A DNA stretch of 8,548 bases from Nitrospinota bacterium (GTDB lineage: Bacteria; UBA8248). The translations under genes were made by a program, and so were the position numbers. Within the stretch, counting starts at the first letter, position 1. Every line of letters begins with the position of its first letter. The notes under the pieces were generated by a model. It did no database searches, was not told where the DNA came from, and was given only the letters and a program-made list of their open reading frames with translations. Below are positions 1 through 6,802 of this stretch, one piece after another. The stretch is from assembly GCA_029937135.1 (NCBI GenBank), contig JAPYQX010000114.1, positions 1 through 8,548 of the forward strand, in the 5' to 3' direction.

Positions 1-198
1 GTCCATGGTTCCAAAACTCTCGTAGCTAGTGGTACTACTATTGGGGGCAGGTCAGCAGATCGCAGTTAGCCAAAGGATTGGTTAGACTTTCGGGGATTAT
101 TGACGGTTTCCACCGGTGCCGGTTTACCGCCGGGGAGGGGTTGTTTTTGCTTTCGGGGCCCATGGAATAAGGTGTTCGGTCCCATGAATGGGAGAATT

Positions 199-1239
199 AT
201 GGCTGATTTTAATGACGGAATTGCGCTTTACATTGATTTTGAAAACCTCGCGCGAGGATTTACACGCTCTTCGCGGACAGAATTCGACATCCAACGGGTA
301 TTGGCCCGGCTCGTCGAAAAAGGAAAGGTTGTGATGAAACGGGCGTATTGCGATTGGTCCCGTTTCTCGAAATTCAAGGACGCCCTGCACGAGGCTGGAA
401 TCGAACTGGTTGAAGTCCCTCACCGCTCGGTGACGGGCAAAAATTCGGCTGATATCCGCCTGGTCGTTGATGCCATGGATATGTGCTACGCCAAGGAGCA
501 TATCGGGACTTTTGTCATCGCATCAGGTGACAGTGATTTTTCTCCTCTCGTCTCAAAACTCAAGGAAAATGGCAAGCACGTGATCGGCTTGGGAATGAGG
601 GGCTCGACTTCTAATCTTCTTGCCGAGAGTTGTGATGAATTTATTTTCTACGAAGATCTTGAGTCGGATAACAGCCAAAGGCCGCAGGTCGAGAGCGATC
701 TCCCGAAACAGAAAAAAGAGGCTTTCGACCTTCTTTTCGATTCCGTTGATGCGCTCCAGCGGGAAAATGTGCCGATCATCTGGTCCTCTATTGTCAAGGA
801 GACGATGAAGAGGAAGCGACCCTCCTTTACGGAGAGCGCTCACGGATACCGCAGTTTCAGCAACCTGCTGGAGGATGTGCAAAAGAGGGGATATATCAAG
901 CTTCGTAAGGACGAAAGGAGCGGAAGTTATATCATTGTGGAATTTGGGCGCAAGGATAAAGCTGAGGATGGGGCCCAATCCCCTAAACCCAAGAGAAAAT
1001 CATCCCGCCGGACCTCCCGGCCAAAGAGATCTCAAAGCCCGAAAGGGCCTGTGAACGGATCGGGAGGCGTGCCCTCGTCAGAACCTGCGGCCTCGCAAGT
1101 TGCCAAACGCGTTCCTGTTCCCAAGCGGGCTGCTGGTCCGAAAAAATCCACTGTGAGTGGAATGCGCCGTCCGGTGAGAAAGAAACCGGCTAGTGGAGAA
1201 GCGGTGTCCGATAAGGGGGATAACACGGAAACTGTGTAG
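199..1239 (+). CDS. NYN domain (LabA/DUF88) putative RNase with C-terminal LOTUS/OST-HTH domain
   Basis: Predicted cytoplasmic endoribonuclease of the PIN-like NYN superfamily, 346 residues from this start. Residues 7-153 form the NYN domain: the first acidic strand is YIDFEN (11-16), followed by ADIRLVVDAMD (84-94) and SGDSDF (109-114). Asp13, Asp85, Asp91, Asp111 and Asp113 are the expected metal-binding acids, so the site looks intact. Residues about 174-249 fit a LOTUS/OST-HTH module, an RNA- or partner-binding winged helix often fused to bacterial NYN domains. Residues 250-346 are a low-complexity tail rich in Lys, Arg, Pro and Ser, likely disordered and nucleic-acid binding. I chose the ATG at 199 because GGGAG (190-194) lies just upstream and the domain starts almost at once. 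The ATG at 184 (upstream AAGGTG at 169-174) is a fair alternative; a TTG at 100 would add an unlikely leader. The RNA target is unknown. Confidence 0.88.
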   Translation: MADFNDGIALYIDFENLARGFTRSSRTEFDIQRVLARLVEKGKVVMKRAYCDWSRFSKFKDALHEAGIELVEVPHRSVTGKNSADIRLVVDAMDMCYAKEHIGTFVIASGDSDFSPLVSKLKENGKHVIGLGMRGSTSNLLAESCDEFIFYEDLESDNSQRPQVESDLPKQKKEAFDLLFDSVDALQRENVPIIWSSIVKETMKRKRPSFTESAHGYRSFSNLLEDVQKRGYIKLRKDERSGSYIIVEFGRKDKAEDGAQSPKPKRKSSRRTSRPKRSQSPKGPVNGSGGVPSSEPAASQVAKRVPVPKRAAGPKKSTVSGMRRPVRKKPASGEAVSDKGDNTETV

Positions 1240-1242
1240 TAA

Positions 1243-1301
1243 GGTGGCCCCGTGCCGCCCCACCCAGTGAAGGCGGGACGGCTCGGGCGGTTGGGACCAC
1301 C
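1243..1301 (+). other. Long imperfect GC-rich inverted repeat after the NYN gene
   Basis: Starting 3 bases after the stop codon, GGTGG, CCC and CCGCCC on the left arm pair with GGGCGG, GGG and CCACC on the right arm, with short bulges and a loop of about 24 bases. The arms are complementary over about 14 pairs. There is no T-run after it (the next bases are AAATTTCC), so it is not a standard intrinsic terminator. It could block 3' exonucleases or weakly separate the NYN transcript from the genes downstream. Confidence 0.35.
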
Positions 1302-1504
1302 AAATTTCCTCGAAGAAATAGAGACCTTTTAAAATTCCTATGTTCGCTTTCAGGCCGCCGATCTTCCCACAAAGTTGGATCCTCCTGCAAGGCGGGGGGG
1401 TATGGATGGATCAGCCAAATCGAAAATCATCGTAACACAATGATATTGTTTGAGTTACGTCCATTTGTCCTATGCTCACTCGGGGCGATGCTGGGAGCGA
1501 TTTC

Positions 1505-2347
1505 ATGGCTGGGAGATTTACCAAAGATCAAATTGTTACGCGTCTTCGCGCCGAGCGCGAAGCGTCGCGGGCGATTTACGATGCGCTGTGTGGAAGCGGG
1601 ATTACAGCCAAGTTCGCCGCCCGCGGTGGGGCCGACCTCGTCACTACATTCAATTTAGCCTACTACCGGATGCAGGGGCTGAGTTCGATGGCCGGCTATC
1701 TTCCAATCGGGGACGCTAATGCGATTACCCTTGAGCTTGGGGAAAGGTTTGTTCTAAGAGCTGTGAAGGAATGCCCCGTTATCGCAGGAGTCTTGGGGGT
1801 GGACCCAACTCGGGAGATGACCCGCTTTGTTGATAGCCTCGATGTCGCGGGGTTTGACGGGGTGATGAATTGCCCCACCATCGCTCTAATCGACGGGAAG
1901 TTTCGATCCGATCTCGAAGAGACCGGGATGGGATTTCACCTTGAGGTCGAGGTTCTGGGATACGCTAGCCGTAAGGGATTGTTTACCAAGGCATTTTGCA
2001 CAACGCCCGACGAGGCGCTCGCCATGGCCGAGGCTGGTGTGGACAACATTATCGTTCATTACGGTAATAGTTCAGGTGGCTCGACCGGGTCGACAACGGT
2101 TTTGAGCGCGGACGAGACTGCCCAAAGAGCGGCGGCGATCTTTGACGCACTGGCTCCAAGGTACTCGGACCTCATCTATACCTGTCACGGCGGGGCCATC
2201 GAGAATGCTTCGCACTTTGAGGCCCTGCTTGACCGCGAGCCTCGCTTCGATGGCTACGTCGGTGGCTCTTCGGCGGAGAGACTTCCAATAGAGGACTCCG
2301 TTACGACTTCGGCCAAGACGTTTAAATCGGTAAAGCTCAAGAAATAG
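1505..2347 (+). CDS. TIM-barrel PEP hydrolase-like protein (C-terminal half of Tm-1)
   Basis: 280-residue protein of the PEP_hydrolase/IGPS-like TIM-barrel family (Pfam PF09370 type), the domain that forms the C-terminal half of plant and fungal Tm-1-like proteins. Family hallmarks are all present: RGGADL (40-45), IGDANA (68-73), VIAGVLGVDP (92-101), NCPT (122-125), a Glu-rich strand HLEVEVL (145-151), HYGNSSGGSTGS (185-196), CHGG (227-230) and GGSSAERLPIE (253-263). The Gly-rich loops at barrel strand ends 7 and 8 suggest binding of a phosphate group; the physiological reaction is not firmly known. There is no signal peptide. The start at 1505 has GGGAG at 1493-1497, 7 bases upstream; an in-frame ATG at 1472 has no ribosome binding site. 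The UPF0261 partner begins 46 bases after the stop, so the two are very probably co-transcribed. Confidence 0.9.
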   Translation: MAGRFTKDQIVTRLRAEREASRAIYDALCGSGITAKFAARGGADLVTTFNLAYYRMQGLSSMAGYLPIGDANAITLELGERFVLRAVKECPVIAGVLGVDPTREMTRFVDSLDVAGFDGVMNCPTIALIDGKFRSDLEETGMGFHLEVEVLGYASRKGLFTKAFCTTPDEALAMAEAGVDNIIVHYGNSSGGSTGSTTVLSADETAQRAAAIFDALAPRYSDLIYTCHGGAIENASHFEALLDREPRFDGYVGGSSAERLPIEDSVTTSAKTFKSVKLKK

Positions 2348-2393
2348 TCCATCCGACGCATCATTCAAACCGAACTGATCGAGGACATTTAGT

Positions 2394-3641
2394 GTGCCTG
2401 AAGTGGCCGTCGCCGTTTTGGCGACATTGAACAGCAAGAGAGAAGAGGCGCGATTCGTCAGTGAAGCCCTTTCCCGGGCAGGAGTTCGTCCCCTGGTGGT
2501 GGACCTCTCCCTGCGGCCGCACGGAGTCGAGGGAGCTTCGGTCACGGGTGGGGAACTGGCCGGGAGCGCGGGCTACTCGTGGAGCGATTTGGCGGATATG
2601 AATCGGGCCGACGCAGCCGAGGCGATGATTGAGGGCGGCAGGAGAGTTCTTCTCGCTAAATACCGGGCGGGTGATTTCATGGGTGTTATCGGGTTGGGCG
2701 GGGCCAACGGGTCTTCTATGGCTTGCTCCCTGATGCGGTCCCTTCCTCTTCTATTCCCCAAGGTGATGGTCAGCCCGGTCGCGGCCACGGCCGCCGTACA
2801 GTGGTATGTAGCCGAAAGCGATATCATCATGTTTCCTTCAATTGGAGACTTGTCCATCAATAGAATTACTCGTGCCGTAATGGAAAATGCCGCATGGTCA
2901 GTGGCCTCAATGGCCAAGGCGCGAGCCGGAAAAAAAGTTGAGGACACGGAACTTCCTCCTTTGGTGGGTGTATCTTCTTTTGGTGGTACGGCGGAATGCG
3001 TCGATCGGGTGACGGATAAACTGATATCGCATGGATACGAAGTGATTCATTTTCACGCATCGGGTCCGGGGGGGCGTGCTCTGGAGTCTCTCGCGGGGTT
3101 GGGGGAACTGGCCGGTGTCATTGATATAACCACTCACGAACTCACCGACTTGGTTGTCGGAGGTGTTTATAGCGCCGGGGAGGGGAGGCTCAAGGCTGCG
3201 GGAGAAACCGCTTTGCCTCAGGTAGTGATTCCAGGCGCCACCGATCACTCCAACTTTTGGGTGGGCGATATCCCGGATAGATTCCGGGAGCGTGAATTTT
3301 TTCGGTACAATGCCCAGAATATTCTGATGCGGACGAATGCCGAGGAATTTGATGCAATAGGCCGCTTGGTAGCCGAAAGGCTGGGTGAAGCCCGTGGTCC
3401 GTTTGCCGTTCTTATTCCTCTTCGTGGATATAGTGAGCATACCAAACGAAAAACATACGACCTCGATGGCCACGAAATGGGTTCTTGGAAGCAACCGGAA
3501 AGCGATCGTGTCTTTGTTTCATCCATGCGAAAACACTTAAAAAAAGGGCGAATCGAAGAATTTGATTTGCACATCAACGATGTCGAATTTGCCGATGCCT
3601 GTGTAAATGTTTTTCTTGAATTGATGACTGAAGCAGGCTAG
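2394..3641 (+). CDS. UPF0261 / Tm-1-like ATP-binding protein (N-terminal half of Tm-1)
   Basis: 415-residue protein of the UPF0261 family (Pfam PF06792), close to the usual length of about 400. It matches the N-terminal half of Tm-1, which in tomato binds ATP and inhibits tobamovirus replication; the bacterial function is unknown. Recognisable blocks are VLATLNSKREEA (8-19), GLGGANGSS (100-108), a PSIGDLSINRITRAVMENAA stretch (148-167), FHASGPGGRALESL (220-233), DITTHELTD (244-252), GATDHSNF (281-288), NILMRTNAEE (309-318) and HINDVEFA (393-400). The GTG start is supported by GAGG at 2381-2384, 9 bases upstream, and by the conserved first strand beginning right after it. Several positions differ from the commoner family consensus (for example DHSNF where many members have DMVNF), so this is a divergent member. 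It follows the TIM-barrel partner by 46 bases and precedes the flavoprotein by 76. Confidence 0.9.
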   Translation: MPEVAVAVLATLNSKREEARFVSEALSRAGVRPLVVDLSLRPHGVEGASVTGGELAGSAGYSWSDLADMNRADAAEAMIEGGRRVLLAKYRAGDFMGVIGLGGANGSSMACSLMRSLPLLFPKVMVSPVAATAAVQWYVAESDIIMFPSIGDLSINRITRAVMENAAWSVASMAKARAGKKVEDTELPPLVGVSSFGGTAECVDRVTDKLISHGYEVIHFHASGPGGRALESLAGLGELAGVIDITTHELTDLVVGGVYSAGEGRLKAAGETALPQVVIPGATDHSNFWVGDIPDRFREREFFRYNAQNILMRTNAEEFDAIGRLVAERLGEARGPFAVLIPLRGYSEHTKRKTYDLDGHEMGSWKQPESDRVFVSSMRKHLKKGRIEEFDLHINDVEFADACVNVFLELMTEAG

Positions 3642-3717
3642 CTTAACTCTTCCCTGATTAATGGTGAGTGCAGACATCATTTTCACGGGATGAATTTATT
3701 CAAGATGGAGATATGGG

Positions 3718-5460
3718 ATGGCGTTTGAAACTCCTATGGATCATTTCGAGACTGATGTTCTGATTGTCGGGGGTGGTGCGGCGGGTACCATGGCGGCTTT
3801 TGAATGCGGCGAAGCCGGTGTCCGTGTGATTCAGGCGACAAAGGGTCGTGCCACGAGCGGGACCACGACGGTCGCCCGGGGGGGGTTCGCCGCTGCCATG
3901 GCCGAAGGGGACAGCCCGGACCGCCACCTCCGGGAAATTCTCGAATTCGGCGGTGAGCTCATCGACCCCGAGTTGGCCGGGGTGTGGGTGAATGACATCA
4001 TCAATGTGGTGAATGACCTGAGAGCTTGGGGCGCCGAGTTTATTTTAAACAAACAGGGAAATCTCGATCTCAAAATGTTCCCCAGCCATTCCTTCCCCAG
4101 AGCGGTGCATCATTACGACACCACCGGGAACATGGTGACCAAGACGCTTTCTCGAAAACTTCGGGCCGATGCGCGAATTGGGCAGCACCCGCACACTGCA
4201 ATCGTTGACCTGATCGTAGTGGACGGAAGAGTGGTGGGAGCATGGGGGGTGAATTATTCCCGTGGCACGCTCATATCCTACCAGGCGAGAGAGATTATTT
4301 TATGTACAGGCGGGGGTAGCGGTCTTTTTTACGTCAACGATAATCCTCCGCAGGTTACAGGTGACGGTTATGTGCTCGGTTTTCGGGCGGGGGTGCCTCT
4401 CCTGGGCATTGAAATGATCGATTTTCAGGCCATGTGCTGTGCTCCCGAGGAGCTTTTCGGTTTCGCGCCTCATCCGACGGGATTCATCAACGCGGGCGCT
4501 GTGTTCCGGAACCGGGAGGGAGAGGAATTTTTGAAGCGGTATTTTCCCGATACGGCGGAAAAAAGCACGCGGAGCGAGGTGATCCTCGCCATGGCCAAGG
4601 AAATTCACGCAGGACGCGCGGGATTGACGGGCGGAATCTTCATGGACGCGACGAAAATCCCCGAGGAAGTGATTCAAAAGCAGATTCCGCACGTTTTTAA
4701 AACTTGCCTCGCCCGGGGAATCGATATCCGGAAAACTCCTCTCGAGGTTGCTCCCGGCAGCCACACCTGGCTGGGCGGCCTCAAAATCGACGCCGACGGA
4801 AAAACTCCGGTTCCGGGCCTTTGGGCGGCGGGCGAGACGGGTGGCGGAATTCACGGTGGAAACCGGATAGGCGGCTCCGCCCTCTCGGCCTCCCTGGTAT
4901 TCGGCAGGCGGGCGGGCCGTGCGGCGGCGGGCCAGGTAAAGGCCGGGGCGAAAACCTCGGGCAAGGCCTCCGCGCCAAAGGTGTCCATACCCGAGGCGGA
5001 GCAAGCCTGGCTGGCCGATCTGATGGATCGCCGGGAGGGCCCCCTTCAGGCCGATATTCGCATGAAATGCCGAATGCTCGCCCACGAGAAGATGGGCCCC
5101 ATCCGTGACGCCAAGCGTCTCTCGGAGGCTTTGAGGGAATACGAGCGGATCGAGCGCGAGGAAATCCCCCGGATGCGCCTCGCCGACGGGGCCCGGAGCT
5201 CGGACAAGATACGCGGCCAGGAGCTCGAAAGCGCCCTGTCCGTGCGGAATCTGGCCCTCCTGGGCCGCCTGTTGGCCACAGCCGCCCTTGAGCGCACCGA
5301 GAGCCGCGGCGCACACTTCCGCCTCGACCACCCCGAGGGGGGCGGCGCCTCCTGGCGGGCCGTCACCCGCCTCGAGCGCGGCGAGGGGGGCCGCATACGT
5401 TTCCACACAGACCCGGTCACGACCGCTCCTGCGGAGGGCATGGACAGGAGCAGCCCGTAG
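3718..5460 (+). CDS. FAD-dependent oxidoreductase, succinate dehydrogenase/fumarate reductase flavoprotein family
   Basis: 580-residue flavoprotein, about the family's normal length. An N-terminal Rossmann fold carries the dinucleotide motif GGGAAG (18-23). The segment SGTTTVARGGF (48-58) aligns with the region where SdhA/FrdA bind FAD covalently through His, but has Thr instead, so FAD is probably held non-covalently, as in L-aspartate oxidase. Substrate-domain signatures include HPTG (252-255), TRSEVI (284-289) and HTWLGG (349-354). The second FAD motif is WAAGETGGGIHGGNRIGGSA (369-388). The C-terminal helical domain ends with ESRGAHFRLDHPE (528-540), typical of Succ_DH_flav_C. No signal peptide is seen, so it is cytoplasmic. 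The start has GGAG at 3707-3710, 7 bases upstream. No iron-sulfur or membrane subunit is adjacent, which argues against a respiratory complex and for a stand-alone oxidase, dehydrogenase or reductase. The 3' half is noticeably more GC-rich than the 5' half. The substrate cannot be told. Confidence 0.88.
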   Translation: MAFETPMDHFETDVLIVGGGAAGTMAAFECGEAGVRVIQATKGRATSGTTTVARGGFAAAMAEGDSPDRHLREILEFGGELIDPELAGVWVNDIINVVNDLRAWGAEFILNKQGNLDLKMFPSHSFPRAVHHYDTTGNMVTKTLSRKLRADARIGQHPHTAIVDLIVVDGRVVGAWGVNYSRGTLISYQAREIILCTGGGSGLFYVNDNPPQVTGDGYVLGFRAGVPLLGIEMIDFQAMCCAPEELFGFAPHPTGFINAGAVFRNREGEEFLKRYFPDTAEKSTRSEVILAMAKEIHAGRAGLTGGIFMDATKIPEEVIQKQIPHVFKTCLARGIDIRKTPLEVAPGSHTWLGGLKIDADGKTPVPGLWAAGETGGGIHGGNRIGGSALSASLVFGRRAGRAAAGQVKAGAKTSGKASAPKVSIPEAEQAWLADLMDRREGPLQADIRMKCRMLAHEKMGPIRDAKRLSEALREYERIEREEIPRMRLADGARSSDKIRGQELESALSVRNLALLGRLLATAALERTESRGAHFRLDHPEGGGASWRAVTRLERGEGGRIRFHTDPVTTAPAEGMDRSSP

Positions 5461-5541
5461 GCGGGATAACCCGAGAATAGCGTGAATTATCGCCCATTTT
5501 GAATGCGTATATCTCGCTGAAACAGATTGTTACGGCTAAAA

Positions 5542-5563
5542 TATAATCTGATACGTCATATCA
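5542..5563 (+). promoter_or_regulatory. Candidate -10 box and overlapping dyad upstream of the dehydrogenase gene
   Basis: In the AT-rich 139-base gap before the dehydrogenase, TATAAT at 5542-5547 matches the -10 consensus. No good -35 lies 16-18 bases upstream. Two bases after it is a perfect dyad, TGATA-cgtca-TATCA (5549-5563), which would sit over the transcription start and could be an operator. The gene would then have its own promoter and not depend on read-through from the flavoprotein gene. The call rests on motif matches in AT-rich DNA only. Confidence 0.35.
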
Positions 5564-5599
5564 ATTCACCTAAATATTTGAAATAATGGAGATCACATC

Positions 5600-6631
5600 A
5601 TGCTAAGGCCAAAATCAAAGCCTAAATCCAAGTCACGACCCGCGCCAAAAGCCCAGCCGAAAGCCCGGCCAGTATCCAAACCGAAACCCCAGCCAGTATC
5701 TAAACCAAAACCCAAGGTCGGCGTCGTCGGACTTGGCAACATGGGGGGCGGCATCGCCCATAACCTCGCCGCCGCCGGCCTTCCCCTCGCGGTTTGGGAC
5801 ACCGCCCCGCGCGCCATGAAACCGTTTTCCGGCATGAAAAACGTCACAGCGATCCCCCCCGGCGAGATGGCGCTGACCTGCGCCGCCATCATCTTCGTCG
5901 TCCCCGCCTCGCCCGAGATCGACGAATCTTTGAAGGGCAAAGCCGGCGTCCTCGCTGGCGCCAGTAATAGACCCGTCAATGCCCGGACTGGCCGCGCCAG
6001 CCGCCTCGCCCTCTACGACTTCACCACCTCCGACCCCGCCTATACAAAGCGCCTCGCCCGCCGCGCCGCCAAATTCGGCGTTGACTACCTCGACGCCGGG
6101 ATGAGCGGCGGCGCAACCGGAGCCGCCGCCGGCACCCTCACCCTCATGCTCGGCGGCGACAAAGCCGCCCTCGCGCGGACCCGCCGCTATCTCAAACCCT
6201 TCACCAACAAAATCTTTCACCTCGGCCCCACCGGCTCGGGCCATACCCTCAAACTCATCCACAACATGGTTTGCCACTCCTGCTTCATGGCCACCGTCGA
6301 GGGCGGGCGCATGGCCGAGCGCGCCGGCCTCGACCTTGCCCAGATGATCGAGGTCTTCAACGTCGCCAACGCCCGCAGCTACGCCTCCGAGGTCCGCTTC
6401 CCCAAACACATCCTCAATAAAAAATGGGACGCCAAATCCCGCGTCTATAATCTCCACAAGGACCTCGGCATGGCCGTCGCCCTGGGTAAATCCCTCGGCG
6501 CCGAGGTCTCACACGGAAAAGCCACGCTTTCGTTCTTGAAGAAGGCCATGGCTTTGGGCATGAGCGAGAAGGATTACGCGCTCCTGTATCGGGATTTTGA
6601 GAAGATCCGGAAGACGAGGAAGAAGAAGTAG
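5600..6631 (+). CDS. NAD(P)-dependent beta-hydroxyacid dehydrogenase (3-hydroxyisobutyrate dehydrogenase family) with Lys/Pro leader
   Basis: 343-residue member of the 3-hydroxyisobutyrate/6-phosphogluconate dehydrogenase superfamily, which oxidises 3-hydroxy acids with NAD(P)+ or reduces the semialdehydes. The Rossmann fold begins at residue 39 with VGVVGLGNMG (40-49). The substrate loop is DAGMSGGATG (165-174). The catalytic lysine is Lys218 in GHTLKLIHN, with Asn222 four residues on, and KDLGMAV (287-293) is the other conserved basic site, so it should be active. Residues 1-38 are an unusual leader built from Lys, Pro, Ser, Ala, Gln and Arg, with a tandem repeat PVSKPKPQ/PVSKPKPK (24-39); the usual family length is about 290-300 without it. 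The ATG has GGAG at 5588-5591, 8 bases upstream, and no better start exists before the fold. The C-terminus is also very basic. Codons in the body end mostly in C. The exact substrate is unknown. Confidence 0.87.
   Translation: MLRPKSKPKSKSRPAPKAQPKARPVSKPKPQPVSKPKPKVGVVGLGNMGGGIAHNLAAAGLPLAVWDTAPRAMKPFSGMKNVTAIPPGEMALTCAAIIFVVPASPEIDESLKGKAGVLAGASNRPVNARTGRASRLALYDFTTSDPAYTKRLARRAAKFGVDYLDAGMSGGATGAAAGTLTLMLGGDKAALARTRRYLKPFTNKIFHLGPTGSGHTLKLIHNMVCHSCFMATVEGGRMAERAGLDLAQMIEVFNVANARSYASEVRFPKHILNKKWDAKSRVYNLHKDLGMAVALGKSLGAEVSHGKATLSFLKKAMALGMSEKDYALLYRDFEKIRKTRKKK
5669..5716 (+). repeat. 24-bp tandem direct repeat inside the dehydrogenase leader
   Basis: Two copies, 5669-5692 and 5693-5716, differ at a few bases and each encodes eight residues (PVSKPKPQ, PVSKPKPK). 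The copies start with CCAGTATC and share AAACC and AAACCC blocks. The pattern suggests slippage-type expansion of a Lys/Pro linker. Confidence 0.7.
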
Positions 6632-6739
6632 GGGGAGTTGCTGTACAGCCCAATTCTATTGCATTCTTCACCTCTGGAGGATTTGTGGTGGGCCACTGTT
6701 TAATGCCTCGTTCAAAAGAAATTGGTTCAGGCGAGCTTT

Positions 6740-6791
6740 CCTTTTCGGTATTCTTTTTCGGTTATCTTTTTCAGTTTCCTTTTTCACTTCA
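6740..6791 (+). repeat. Four 13-bp pyrimidine-rich tandem repeats upstream of the Rid gene
   Basis: Four head-to-tail units of exactly 13 bases lie at 6740-6752, 6753-6765, 6766-6778 and 6779-6791: CCTTTTCGGTATT, CTTTTTCGGTTAT, CTTTTTCAGTTTC and CTTTTTCACTTCA. Each begins with a C/T block and varies at the last bases. They end against the AGGGAG ribosome binding site. An open frame runs through them but lacks a ribosome binding site and reads as Phe/Ser-rich, so I take them as non-coding leader DNA: a possible protein-binding array, a CU-rich RNA leader, or slipped-strand repeats. Confidence 0.7.
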
Positions 6792-6802
6792 GGGAGACCG
6801 CC

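Noticed and set aside
1..99. Possible 3' end of an RNA gene or of another gene at the left edge
   Set aside because: I looked for tRNA or tmRNA ends and for coding signal and found only a short TAGT/ACTA inverted repeat; nothing supportable.
100..198. N-terminal extension of the NYN protein from a TTG at 100
   Set aside because: The extra 33 residues show no family similarity, and better-placed ATG starts with upstream purine-rich sites exist at 184 and 199.
1446..1476. Possible promoter TTGTTT/TATGCT before the TIM-barrel gene
   Set aside because: The spacing (19, or 15 for TTGAGT) and the match are poor; not better than chance in this AT-rich stretch.
4300..5406. Long open frame (368 codons) on the - strand inside the flavoprotein gene
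   Set aside because: It is a shadow of GC-rich coding sequence on the + strand; its peptide is Gly/Ala/Pro-rich with no family motif and no ribosome site.
5633..6457. Long open frame (274 codons) on the - strand inside the dehydrogenase gene
   Set aside because: It is an antisense shadow made by C-ending codons; the Gly/Ala/Glu-rich peptide has no fold signature.
6722..6802. N-terminal extension of the Rid protein, which would look like a hydrophobic signal anchor
   Set aside because: It is the translation of the 13-bp pyrimidine repeats; the Rid fold and a good AGGGAG site point to the ATG at 6803.
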